Below are positions 10,800 to 22,563 of a DNA stretch of 64,000 bases, piece by piece. The stretch spans positions 429,585,265 through 429,649,264 of the forward strand of contig NC_085138.1 in assembly GCF_035046485.1 (NCBI RefSeq). The letters run 5' to 3'. The notes below the pieces were generated by a model. It saw nothing but the letters and a program-made list of their open reading frames with translations, did not search any database and had not been told where the DNA came from. Numbering within the stretch: position 1 is the first letter of the stretch; each line of letters begins with the position of its first letter. The DNA comes from Aedes albopictus (lineage: Eukaryota; Arthropoda; Insecta; Diptera; Culicidae). The position numbers and the translations under genes are program-made.

Positions 10800-12159
10800 C
10801 ACAGCAAAAAAATCTTGTGATATCACATCATTTGTGCTGCACATCATTCGCGTCGTAAAAGTGATGTACAAATTACATCGTTTCCACGCAGCAAATTAGC
10901 CGCCGTAGCTTGAGAGTGGGTCTAGCAATCGCTAGAACCGAATCAATAGATGATTCATATATAATTAAAATAGCATGGATTCGTACACTGATTCGTTGAT
11001 TGTGAGGCATATCCCTTAGAGTAAGGTGGGGCAAAAGTTCGACCTTAGTTGATAATTCAACCTATTTCAAAAAATCGAAGCAGATAAAAATAAATAAATA
11101 CCGTGTGGTGATTCTACCATCCATGAGCCAAAATTTTGCTGAACAAAGTTACGCCAAATGTCTTTTCAATTTTGAGTTAAAACACTTTTTGTATATGTGT
11201 GTTTTATTCGAACTCTTGCCCCACCACTGGGGCAAAAGTTCGAATCTAGTGTTTGTGAAATTTCGCTAACCGTAGCACACTATTTTGACACTTTGGTAAT
11301 AGGAATACCTGAAACCACTTAATATTTGATGTTAGAACTGGAATACACTTTAAAATTCGATTTGGATTTTACCCAAATCAGAGTTAAATTTACTACACCA
11401 AAAATTAGTAGTTTTCCGCCAAATTCAGATAAATCAACATTTTTTTCCAACTTTAATCGAATTTTCTCACTAATTCCATCACTCTTAGCGATAATATGTA
11501 CATTTTGCAGAATTTTAGGTTTATACCTAAAGTTGCCGCATGACTCGAACTTTTGCCCCACAATTCGAACTTTTGCCCCACTATGTGTAAAATACGATTT
11601 CCAAATCTTTTTTGCAAAAAGTTATACATGCTAGAGCATCTTCAAAATATACTTAGTTACGCCCCAAAATAAAATATCGAATTCGATTTCATTAAAATTT
11701 CATTCCATGCGTTGGAAGGGTCATCGCATGTTACAATTTTTTGATCAAAAACCAACATTTTGTCATAACTTTTCGAAATATTGATCAATTGTCATAATTT
11801 TTGGAGTGAAAGACTCTTTTTCAAAAAGGGTTCGAACAACCTTGACACCCTAAAGATATATTTTGAATTGAGCTCAAAAACTTAAAAAGAAACTCTTGCC
11901 CCACTCGAACTTTTGCCCCACTTTACTCTACCTCTCGGCTATTTCACCGAGTTAGAAGGTGGGTGATAAATCTGATACTGCTTCTAGGTATTAACTGGAA
12001 TGGGTTTGTTGACACTTTCCGGTGCCAACCAGGGTGTACATGGTGAGTGTGATATTTGTTGTAAAACGATGTATCCGAGTGAGATTACGTTCGAAAATGG
12101 TTACATCCCCAGAAATAATTTTTTTTACACTCCTGGATATTACAAAATTATTTGCTGTG
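10800..12159. mobile_element. non-autonomous DNA element with CACAGCAAA termini, inserted in the RTE copy
   Basis: Left end CACAGCAAAAAAATCTTGTG and the complement of the right end CACAGCAAATAATTTTGTAA form imperfect inverted termini of ~25 bp. They interrupt the LINE between ...GLIEA and QYRAFSC codons, and deletion rejoins the frame with about 2 extra bases (remnant of a 2-3 bp duplication). CAC... ends with a 2-3 bp duplication suggest the CMC (CACTA/Mirage) group, but no transposase is present. It has itself received a MITE at 11019-11928. Confidence 0.6.
11019..11928. mobile_element. 910-bp TA-flanked MITE with repeated GGGGCAAAAGTTCGA motif
   Basis: Inverted termini GAGTAAGGTGGGGCAAAAGT / complement GAGTAAAGTGGGGCAAAAGT, each flanked by TA (11017-11018, 11929-11930). 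The motif tcgaacttttgcccca or its complement recurs inside near 11207, 11230, 11545, 11563 and 11897, partly as facing pairs. TA duplication suggests the Tc1/mariner group. No coding capacity. A truncated relative lies at 44666-44859. Confidence 0.75.
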
Positions 12160-14100
12160 CGTGCTTCAATGAGGCCGATGATTTTCTTAGGGACACCCTT
12201 GTGCCTGAGGGCTTCCCACATGTTTCCGTGATTGAGACGGTCGAAAACTTTTTCGTATTTCAATAAACACCAGGTACAGAGACTCTTGGAATTCATTGAT
12301 TTGCTCCAGGATGATACGGAGCGTGACAATATGGTCCACACAGGATTGTCCGGCACGGAATCCTACTTGCTGCCGTCGGAGAGTAGCGTCAATTTTATCC
12401 TGTATCTGGTTTAGGATCACTTTGCAGAGGTATTTGAGAACGATACACGGTAACATGTTGCCCCGTCAATTATCGCATACAGTCTGGTCACCCTTCTTGG
12501 GTACCTTCACGAAGACGCCTTGCGTCGGGGGGCCTTGCGTGGGCCGGAAATGTCGCGGTTTCCCACATCTTGCAGAATAATAGATGCAATAGTTGGGCGG
12601 ATACTACGGGGTCAGCTTTGAGCATCTCAGCTGATATGCGATAGACCCCTGGGGCGCTGTTCGATTTCATGCTACGGATGGCTGTTTCTATTTCTTGCGC
12701 TGATGGAGCTTTGGTGTTGACACGGGTAATGCGCCGAACCCTTGGCGGATCATGCTGCTGAGGTGTTGATGGCGTGGCCGACGCTTGAAAAAGGTTCCCA
12801 AAGTGCTCGAACCAGCGTTTCAACTGCAGTTGAACTGCAGTAACTGTCCAGACGTGTCTTTCACGGGCATGTAGCATTCATCTTGATCCCACTAAGGCGA
12901 CGTGAGATATTGTAGAGGAGACGGATGTCACCGGTGTTTGCGGCTTTCTCGCCTTCGTCGGCTAGTGAGTCCACCCACGCTCTTTTGTCCCGTCTACATG
13001 AGCGTTTCACTTCCTTCTCGAGAGCCGAATAGCGCAGACGGGCTGCGGTTGTGGCTCCTCGTATTTTCGCTATCGCGGCTTTGGCATTCCTTTGCTCCTC
13101 TATCTTCCTCCAGGTATCATCTGTGATCCACTGCTTTCTTCGGGTGGTGATGAAGGCGTTCTTGATGGCGCTCCATTGATCTTCTACGCTTCCACCTTGT
13201 GGAATATTCGCAGCACAGTTCTCTAGCTCCTCGACGAAGGACCTTTTCACCGCAGCGTCTTCCAGTCGGCGTGTGTTGAACCGGCGCCCGATATTCTCCT
13301 CCTGTCGATTGTTCCTAGCAATGCGCAGTCGGATCTCGCCGATTGGGAGATGATGGTCGGCGCTACGTTTGTTCCGTACTGGTCGATGAGGAAAGAGCGA
13401 TCCCCCAATCACCATGTCATTGTTGCCACAAAACTCTGCAAACAGCTCTCCGTTTTCGCTCCTTTCTCTGAGTCTATGGCGTCCCATGACGTTCTCATTG
13501 TCCGAGTTGTCGGAACCAGCCTTCGCGTTGAAGTCGCCCATGAGGATCTTGATATCACCTTTCGGAAGCTTGTCTACGACAGCATTCAGTTGACTGTGTT
13601 CTCTTTATCTTGCACTTCGGTAGCATCGGTTGGCGCGTAACATTGCATCATGGTGAGGTTTCGAACCCGTATTCTGAATCTGGCTACAATTATCTTCTCA
13701 TTAATAGGTGGCTTCATGAGCGCAGCGTGGACGTGAGCGCTGAGCAGGAAACCAACTCCACGGTGGTGAGGCCAGAGTATAGCAGAATTTGACCCGACGT
13801 CAATCTGTGCTCTCTAAAGTTCGGCCAACAGACTTTGTTCAGTCCTAGGATCTCAAGCTTCATACGGCATGCCTCATTGGCTAGTTGTGCCAGTTTACCC
13901 TGTTGGGCTAAGGTAAATACATTCCAAGTTCCAATTCTTGTCCATTGTTTCTCACTTAAAGTCGTTGCCGTTGAATCAGTTCGTAATCTTTCATTTTCGG
14001 TTTCAGTAACGGTTTTTGGGTTTCAGAAACAGTAGGTCGTTGGCCTAAGGTCCCCTATCCACCGTGGTGGGGCTGCCACCTTAGGTATAGCTTCCGGTGG
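12160..14100 (-). pseudogene. RTE-like LINE: endonuclease and N-terminal reverse transcriptase
   Basis: Minus-strand coding relic with several frameshifts. Near 13800-13910 it reads as endonuclease start (LAQLANEACRMKLEILGLNK, then REHRLTSGQILLYSG). At 13541-12861 the MGDFNAKAG motif is followed by MGRHRLRERSENGELF and VIGGSLFPH; the expected NQIDH region is deleted. A Lys/Arg-rich linker comes next, then reverse transcriptase block MKSNSAPGVYRISAEMLK (12720-12640) and fingers QVGFRAGQSCVDHIVTLR with LNHGNMWEALRHKGVPKKII. The endonuclease nicks target DNA and the RT copies the RNA at the nick. The other half lies at 10208-10799. Long dead; a host gene is excluded by the domain order. Confidence 0.75.
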
Positions 14101-14139
14101 AGGAGCATTTCGCACTCAACCGCTGGATACCAGAACAGA

Positions 14140-14760
14140 CCAAAAAAAAAAAAATCAACAAGGATTACTTTTAATATATTATCCAGAGATTCCTCCAGAA
14201 AATCTTTCAATGAAATAATTCCTCCATTTGCTTTTCCAGAAATTCCTTCCACTTTTTGTATAGGTATTCCTTCACGAAGTCCTCCATAGTTCACATGTAT
14301 TTTTCCTAAAATTCCATTCCAAATTTTCCGCAGGAATATTTCCAGATATTCTTCTGGAAGTTCCTGCAAGAGGCTCTTGTATAATTTCTTGCAAGGACTT
14401 CAGTACAAAACACTTTGCAGATTTACGCAGGAAATCATATAAAGGTTCCTCTAGAATATACATTTTCTCAAAAAATCCTTAAGGATTTCTCTTGGAATAT
14501 CTTCACGAATTATTTCAAAAAGGTAATTTATAAATTTCTCGTGAAATATGTCCCAAGAATTTCTACATGTGGGAAATATTTCAGGATATTGTAGAGATCT
14601 GAGGGGCAGAGGATTATTCTGTTATTTCTCTAGATATTCATTCGGATATTTTATTAGTGGATTTGTGTAGAAAAATCCTCAAGGTGTCCTTTAAGAAGGA
14701 ATCTCTTTAGAAATGTCTACGGAAAGTTCTGTAAAAAAAAACTGCCCGAATGTCGTATTA
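14140..14760. repeat. degenerate 'ttcctccagaa' repeat tract
   Basis: Dense imperfect repeats of cctccagaaat/ttccttccagaa-like words with no fixed period. The same type of sequence, complemented, is at 61060-61640. Non-coding. Confidence 0.5.
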
Positions 14761-15424
14761 CGGAAATGTTCCGATTTTATCACGCCCTCCGCGCGACATT
14801 CCTTCATTTTTAATTGATTTGCTGTTAAGGGCGAACGGTCGGGAAAATATCTTGCTCTGTAGCTTCAAAGATGGTAATCTCAGATTCTACTTCATGTTAT
14901 GGTACAAAAACTAAATTTTAATCTGAACGCAATTTAATCTGTTTAGTGAGTACCCCTATTGTATATGCTCATTTGCAGTGCATATGCTGATTGATTTTCA
15001 GACTTTTCTGTGCGGTAGAAATCGAAATTACCATCATCAAAATCGCGAGGCAAATTGTTAGGAAGAGAGGGAAGTTAGGAAACATAACACGTCGTCCCGT
15101 ATCACCTCGAGAGTAAGTGTTTCCCATCATCTCCAAGATGAATGCTTAAGGCACGTTTTGCAACGTTAAAAATATTGTTCTTGCGTATAGATTTTGTAGA
15201 ATATTTAAAAGCAGTTTTGAAAAGGGGCGTGAAAAAAATAGAACAATACTGTATACACTTCAGAAAATAAGCCTTTATTCTTATGCCAATAGAAACAGCA
15301 ATTACATACTATATACGAAATTTCGAGAAAAAAGCACTTGTCGGAAAAAAAAATTCAATGAGTTTTTTTTCTTTACTGGGTGATATACACAAATTATATA
15401 ACGCAAAAATCGACCTTTTTCACC
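14761..15424. other. no gene recognised
   Basis: AT-rich DNA with short A/T runs. The last five bases (tcacc, 15420-15424) are the left target duplication of the LTR element that follows. Confidence 0.5.
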
Positions 15425-15631
15425 TGTGGTAACGACATAAATGATGTCATTGATATTTGAATGTTATTATCACGCGCGCTGCGAAAGCCAACTACCATGC
15501 TAGCGCACTGCAGGGAAGAGACTGACTCAATCAATCAACACGCCTTGCTAAACATGTGACATTCGTGTGCTGGCTCGTGTGCGCACACGGTAGGCGAAGT
15601 GAAAGCGGACATTCTTAGAGGATCTACCACA
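15425..15631. repeat. LTR, left copy (207 bp)
   Basis: TGTGGTAACGAC...CTACCACA. It contains an alternating purine-pyrimidine stretch cgtgtgcgcacacgg. Preceded by TCACC. Confidence 0.8.
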
Positions 15632-17794
15632 TCCCCTTTTCTCTCAAAAAGAATATTGTCATTTTGTATTCAACGTAATTCCACTTCAGAAAGTCATTAT
15701 TGTTTTTCCAAAAGACCAATCGTTAATACCAGTTTAAACACATTTGCCAATCAGTATTCGAATAGAAATAACATGTGGGCATGTTGCATACAGCTTATAT
15801 TTTATTCCAGATTACAGCACATGCAAGTATTTTGCAAATCCTAACACTCCAGCACTATACATCTTTCCGCCTTTTCTCACACAGAAATGAGTAACTCCAG
15901 ATAATTAGAATTATTTACTTATAGATTAGTATCATATGCCATATATCATCACTTATTAGTATCCTATTCCTCTCCAGATTTATTTGGATGAACCATACAC
16001 AAATCTGTATCATAGTGATGTTTTTGTACAATGTACAAAACTATTGTGTAGAAGTTTTAATATGCTATTCATAGTTGACTTATAGTGGCCTCTCAAATAT
16101 TATTAAAATAAATCATTATCCTCCACTTATTTTTTTTCAGTTTATACTTCACAACACCATATTTCAGAGCAACGGAAAAAAATGGCCACAAAAAGGCATG
16201 TTTCTTCTGATATTTAAAATTTATGTTTTTTTTTCTTCGGTTTAATCTTAGAACGTAGCTAATACAGTAACTGTAATTACCATTTGCACAATGTTCATAG
16301 ATTATTAAACACTTCATATATGTATTTTGTCATTTGTCTCTGCGGAAGTTCGAAGTGATAAATGAATACCAAATCCAACTACCAGATATAAATAGTCTAG
16401 TGTCCTATGATGACATTTTATTAAAATAACTAGCTTGACATTTTGGGCAATAACGGATCATCAACTGTTGTTTGTGACAAAACAGAATATTACGTCGGCC
16501 CGTTTCTGAAACTATTATTATACAGTCCAATGTGAAAGAAACATTTAAAAGTGTGTTCTACATTTTTGTTACATTTTGTCTTTTCATTACTTTCGACTAT
16601 ATGTTTTTCTTAATGGATATTTGAAAGCTCTACGCCATAACTGATCTCAGCTCATAAGTACCCCAAATAATATCTAACGAAATTTACCATGGATATCATT
16701 GGACGATCTTCAACTTGATCTTCTTTGATTCGTATTCAGTATGATCATAGGCGCCAACATACATGGTTTGACCCGCAATACATTCTTTTTCTTTGATTTG
16801 TCAAAGCACATAATAGTAGTAGTTGTTTTTTTTTTTCTTATACAACTGCATGACTGCCACGATGTTTATTAGCATATTAGTCCTAATCAATAGGTGCAGC
16901 ATTGAGCCCCTTATACCGAAGAAGCATGTAGTTTAATAATTGAAACACGTTTTTATAGCATTTTTTTTCTACAATTTCTCACAGTTCTCAGAATGTACTG
17001 AATCAATTAATTCATCTTTCTCTTGCAAGATACTATCAACACATCCGCATCCTCGATTTTTTTTTCAATGCCAAGCTGTCGTAATAAGATTTTTTTTTCC
17101 AATTCCGGTACATCCATGTTTCTGGTACACATAAATTATATGCATCCCATTTTTACTAAATACTTCCTTTCCCGCGAGGTAACATCTACCTTGCAATAAA
17201 CTGACATGAATAATTTTGTTTTCAATTTTTATGGTGACCGAAATACAGGTACATGCATAGTATATCCTTTTTCTAAAATACCATTCTTCATAAGCAATTG
17301 AGCTTAATTACTTTAAATTTTCTATCAATTATTTGTCTTTACATTACAAACGTTTTACGCCACTAATGTAAGCTTTTCCAGGAAATTTTTATTTTTACCG
17401 ACTTTTCGTACCCTCTGGGAAGAATACCCTCTTCGAATGAGTGTAATCAATTATGTACCTCTCAACTCCGCCCTGTTATGCTTATTCTTTGACAGATACG
17501 CGGATTTCGACTATCACTTGTCATCTTCTTCAGTTTGAGGTATCCACTTATTTTGACTTGTATAGTTCAGAGTTCTTTTATAGCTTCATTTATTGAATAT
17601 ATTATGGATTAACCCCTAAATCACTGAAAGACGTCAAAACACTCATAGGCTTTGGATAACAGCACGCTTTGTTTTCTTGTAACTTTTCTATTCCTTCATC
17701 TCATCGATAACTCAGTACATCCACATAACTAGTACATAGCAGAAATCACAGGTAATATACATCAAACTCTACTTGCTTTCCATCGATTACCTCT

Positions 17795-17888
17795 TTAACC
17801 GTTATGTGTGTGACACATTTTTTTTTTACACCGTGCTTTCTAAATGGGTGCGGGGTAACCGGGTACCCGTCGGCCACATAAGGGTTAA
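17795..17888. mobile_element. 94-bp MITE with TTAA ends (piggyBac-like)
   Basis: TTAA at both ends, then CCGTTATGTG and complement CCCTTATGTG: 10-bp termini with one mismatch. It sits inside the LTR element interior and holds a small GGGTACCCG palindrome region. Confidence 0.5.
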
Positions 17889-18409
17889 CGATAGATTCAA
17901 GTATTCAGTAGGTTGAAGTTGGACACACACGACACTCTTATCATATTTTTTTTCACGGCCGCCATCTAGTGATTGCTCTACTGAATACAGCATTATTAGC
18001 GTTGGACGGTTTGGGCATAGGAACGATGATGTTTCACGCTATTTGTTACGGTTGTTTGTCTTAGGTATTTTGATCGAAATTCATGGTGAAGAATATTACC
18101 TTTTAAAATGTGCAGATTGTGCAATCTAAAATAATAATTTGTTCATTTTTTTTACTTTCATCATTAAGTATTTGCTAAAATATTGTTTTTTTTTTCAAAA
18201 TATCACAGTGGACGTTCGTTATGATTTCCCGTATCATCCTCAAGTTATCAACTCATCATTTACATCACCATAATTTCAAGAACACTTTATTGTGATATCT
18301 ACCTAAAGCCGATTTAATTCCTAAGCTGGTACCGACATGTTTTCATCATCAGGAAACAATGAGTTGCATTCGCATGAATAAGTAAACTATCATTGAGTTT
18401 TCTCATCAT

Positions 18410-19190
18410 TGAAGATCAAATCATTTATCACATCGATTCAGAGCGATCATTGGCTTATCGGAACATTTAGGAACGACCAACCAGTATCTCATATAATCCA
18501 AGTGCGATATAACGGTTGGATTTCATCTCGCATCATCCAAGAGCTATTGCTGATTTTTTTTTCATTTAAGAACGATCATCTATTTCCTGAATCAAGTGAA
18601 CTTCGCATCATTCAAGAGCGTTTATCTCTTTTCTTGCATCATCCAAGAGCAATCCTGTGTCATCGCATCATCCAAGAGTGATCCTCTTTTTTTGCATCAT
18701 TTAAAAGCGAACTAATATAATTTCGCATCATCCAAGAGCGATTGTTGACTTTTCGCATCATTTAAGAGCGGTCGTCTATTATCTGCGGGCAAACTTCGCA
18801 TCATTCAAGAGCATCTATCTTTTTCTTGCATCATCCAAGAGCAATCCTGTATCATCGCATCATCCAAGAGCGATCCACTTTTCGCATAATCTAAGATCGA
18901 TGCTGAGATTTCGCATCATTTAAGAGCGATTATCTCATTTCTGAATCACCTGTTTACTTCACAGCATTCAACAGTGATTATCTTTTTGTTCGATTCTGCG
19001 AGCAATCTACTATCGCATCATTTAAGAGCGATTAAATGTCAACTCATATCATCCAAAACCTTTCTCTTTTACAACGTGACTAACTTTCCGGCTTATTCAA
19101 GAGCGAAGACTTTTCAATCCGATTCACCAACTTCTTCGCATCTAAGATAAATCTCTTTTCTTTTGCATCATCTAAAAACACCCAATTTCT
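18410..19190 (+). repeat. array of ~20 CGCATCATCCAAGAGCGAT-like units
   Basis: A 19-20 bp core (ttcgcatcatYYaagagcgat) recurs at roughly 30-45 bp steps, separated by non-conserved spacers; clear cores are near 18530, 18605, 18640, 18664, 18724, 18755, 18799, 18829, 18856, 18913, 19014. Core more conserved than spacer suggests a protein-binding array or a decayed minisatellite. It is not a CRISPR (eukaryotic, degenerate). Confidence 0.6.
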
Positions 19191-19932
19191 CATCTTTGTG
19201 AATTGAATGCGAGAATGGCTGCTTTGGTTCTTGTCATTCATTACACTTGAAATATCTAAAACGGTCTGAACACGCGGAAATCATAATACACAATAAGTAT
19301 TGAGCAAAATTTTCAGGTCGATGCGAATGATAGATCGCACTCAATAAACGTTATTTTTTTTACGACACAATAATTCTAGCTCGGGAAATCGACAAAAAAT
19401 TTTTCGCAAATCTTCATTAATTTTAAGGCGAAACATCAGAGATTATCAATATGGCTGCCAAAATGGGCAACTCAAAGCCGTATTCATCTTTTTTTTAAGC
19501 ACTTATCCTAAAAATTCGTAAACAAAGGTGCTTGATTTAAATTATCTGCCTCGGTAATCAACCAGGGTAATCAACTGCAGCGTGGTTCGATGTTTCGTTC
19601 GTCAAGTGTGCCTACAAAGTTTGTATGCAAATTGAAAAAGGATTTCTTTATGTTTCACCAACATTCCGCTTTTTTATCCAAGAAAAACTTTTTACATTCA
19701 GAAACTTAACAAATGTATGGAGGTGAATCGCCCTGCTCCCCCTTTCAAAAATCAACATCGTTTTCCAACTTTATTTTTATTAAAACATATAAATCGGCTT
19801 CGTTTGTATTAATCTGTTGTATTATGTGTTTTTGTTTTACATTAGGCATTTGTTCTTGCATTAATGTATCATACGAGTCCCAAAATTAAACAAGGACTTA
19901 CCTTGAATTCCATCTATTTAGTCGCAGTTACC

Positions 19933-20205
19933 TTATCCATCACAGTCCGAAACATTTTCGGATAGGCCCAACTCATTTACTTTCTTCACCAACGGCAAAT
20001 TAACATGCAGGCGAAAACAAATTACCACAGGAACAATTGATCCATGCCGAACGGCCTTGAATGCCTGAACTTGAATTGAATCAAGCGGCGCGCACAAAAG
20101 CGGATAAACAAAAGCGGGCGCAGCTGCCTGTCGATTTGATGCACATTGCGCATCCGAGTTAAACACAATTTTATTTTCGCCGTTTAATACTGCAAATGGC
20201 TTCAT
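19933..20205 (-). other. unidentified 90-codon open frame inside the LTR element
   Basis: Begins MKPFAVLNGENKIVFNSD and ends SENVSDCDG. I do not recognise a domain. The end of the frame is followed on the minus strand by ATGGATAAGGTAACTG, which could be read as a splice donor. It may be a captured cellular exon or a chance frame. Confidence 0.2.
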
Positions 20206-20439
20206 TTAAAAATATTTCACTTTTCACAAATCACATATTTGCCATCATGCAATTCGTCACTATTTTTTTTATCTTTTATTCAATGCACGCGTCCAATTGC
20301 TAAACACTTTGCTCTGAAGCATTTTCTTTTTCGCTTGTTTCTATTTTTTTTCACAAACATGACCGCATCACATTTTTTTTATTTGTTTTATGCAAACTGT
20401 TTTAAGCAAACTTTGGATTCTACATCCTCGTCGCCATCT

Positions 20440-20646
20440 TGTGGTAACGACATAAATGATGTCATTGATATTTGAATGTTATTATCACGCGCGCTGCGAA
20501 AGCCAACTACCATGCTAGCGCACTGCAGGGAAGAGACTGACTCAATCAATCAACACGCCTTGCTAAACATGTGACATTCGTGTGCTGGCTCGTGTGCGCA
20601 CACGGTAGGCGAAGTTAAAGCGGACATTCTTAGAGGATCTACCACA
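20440..20646. repeat. LTR, right copy (207 bp)
   Basis: Matches 15425-15631 with one visible substitution; followed by the TCACC duplication at 20647-20651. Confidence 0.8.
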
Positions 20647-20862
20647 TCACCCAAAAAGCACCTCCTTCTCTTTCCAGTCTTGTTTATGTAGTGCAAGGAA
20701 TCCCTCGATTTTTCATGCCATATCATTTTAGTTTGGAAGTTAAGCAATGATTGCTTGGGATATTGATTTAGGTATATGATTGTTTGATTTAAGAATAAGG
20801 TATTTGGAGTACATATTTTGCTCCAATTTTCTTGAGCACAAATCCAGAGAACCGTTAAATGT

Positions 20863-20936
20863 ATCTGGCTGAAAATGTAACTTGATGCTTGCTTCCACCC
20901 AGTAACCTAATCATTGAGTTATATTTTCAGCCAGAT
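20863..20936. repeat. 74-bp hairpin
   Basis: Arms ATCTGGCTGAAAATGTAACT and complement ATCTGGCTGAAAATATAACT around a 24-bp loop. Probably a tiny MITE; no clear duplication. Confidence 0.6.
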
Positions 20937-21608
20937 CATCACGTTCGGAACAGCTTGTTGAGGTAGTGTACGGGTTGGGTCAAAAATGATCCTAATGCAC
21001 CAGGAGGGTCAATCAGATGTATTTTTTGTTTACAAACACTTAATTTTCAGATAATTCGAACTTTGGCATCCTTTTCAAAACTTTATCACTATCATGGATC
21101 TTTTAGAGTTTGAATTGCATACAATTGCGTATGATAGTCAAGTTGAAAAATGTTTCCGATAATACAACGGTGAATGTGATTTGCATCCTCAATTCCATGT
21201 TTAAATTTCATTCCCGCAACTAAAACTAATTGAAAACGTTCGATGTGTGGTTCTGTGCTTCAATGTTTCATGATCATCTATGTATTTTAAAGTTAAATTC
21301 AAACGTTATTCGTTCTTAAGTTTTTTTTACAGTTCAATAAAAGATGCCTTTTCATTGTTATTCATAGGGCGTTGGTACTTAAATATTTTCCATACATGCA
21401 CATTGCTTTAATTATAACCCCGTACATGTTGTTACACTCTCCTTGCACTATTAAGTGCTATTGCTTGCCAAAGAGGGTGTGCTTTGAAAACCGTGCTCCT
21501 TTTAGCTTTGGCGAACGAGAAGGTCAATCGACAATGAATCACGGGTAATACAACGACTGCATCGTTCCTCGCTTTGATTGTGATTAAAGTGTTCCAGTTC
21601 TTACACCT

Positions 21609-22563
21609 CCCGAGCAGAAGAGAACCCGCATAAACGATAACCATAAGATTTTCTTAACCACCCATACAGTTCGAACAGTATGCGGTATTGTTGAACCGTC
21701 TACATTACGGTCCGTGTATTGTGTTGGTTTATTAGGGAATAGCAAAACAATAGCTATAAAATAACATAATCTGTTTTTATATCTTGTTTTGTTATTATCA
21801 ATTGTTAACTTATCAATTTGTTAACTTATCAAGGAATTACTATTCCATAACATGGACAATCTTATTTTGTTATTATCCAGCTATTGATATGCCCCATCAA
21901 ACAACATTTAAATAACATGTTTTGTTATGGAACAAACTAAGATATTTTTGTGATATTGAGAGTGTACAAATATTTGCTAAACAATATCACAACAATAACA
22001 AGTTTTTAAATTGAAACTACAACATTGCAGATTTACGTTCTTTCCAGCATTCCGTACATATTATACAATTATTCTTGTCAGCTTATTATTTTATGAACAC
22101 TTCTACAATTATGTCCCGTTTTTTTTTATCACTTTTTGTATCCAGTTACATATAGCCGTATCAATTTCATAGAAAATCTTAGAATGCTGTAATACTTGGT
22201 AGATTGATAGTTCCTCGCAAATAGTTAGACTCATATTTTATAATTCGCAAATAGGATAACTCTATCTAAAGGGTGGTCCAAAACATGTTGTTGATGGTTT
22301 GTTATCAATAACTTTTGAATATCAAAATTTGTTATTGAAATATTTTACAAATTCATGGTTATTAAGTTGTTATTGACACAAACAAAACATGTTATTAAAT
22401 TGGTCTTGCAGGAACATTTTTTTGTTATGATATTTGTTATTTTGCCTCTTATGACACACAAGTTTATATCATATAATTTTATGTTGATAACATTAAAATA
22501 ACTGATTTTATTACTCCAAAATAACGCATTTTGTTATACGATTGTTATTCTCTTCTGCTCGGG
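21609..22563. mobile_element. 955-bp MITE with CCCGAGCAGAAGAGAA termini
   Basis: CCCGAGCAGAAGAGAA at 21609 and its exact complement ending at 22563. The inside is AT-rich with repeated ttgttat/aacaaaacatgttat words. No target duplication was obvious and there is no coding frame. Superfamily not assigned. Confidence 0.65.

Larger units (their letters stand above)
15425..20646. mobile_element. non-coding LTR retrotransposon (5.2 kb)
   Basis: Two 207-bp direct repeats (15425-15631 and 20440-20646) start TGTGGTA and end TACCACA, perfect short inverted ends of the TG...CA type. The pair is flanked by a 5-bp duplication TCACC (15420-15424 and 20647-20651). The 4.8-kb interior has no gag or pol motif. 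The LTRs differ at one site that I saw (gaagtgaaagc versus gaagttaaagc), so the copy is young despite lacking genes and must have used enzymes in trans. I could not find a convincing primer-binding site after the left LTR or a purine tract before the right one, so orientation is open. Confidence 0.75.

Noticed and set aside
18410..19190. CRISPR-like array
   Set aside because: Units are degenerate, spacers are uneven, the genome is eukaryotic and no cas genes exist; it is a repeat inside an LTR element.
15425..20646. Reading the 209-bp direct repeats as another giant LINE target duplication
   Set aside because: The repeats have TGTGGTA/TACCACA inverted ends and are themselves flanked by a 5-bp duplication TCACC, which fits LTRs and not a TSD.
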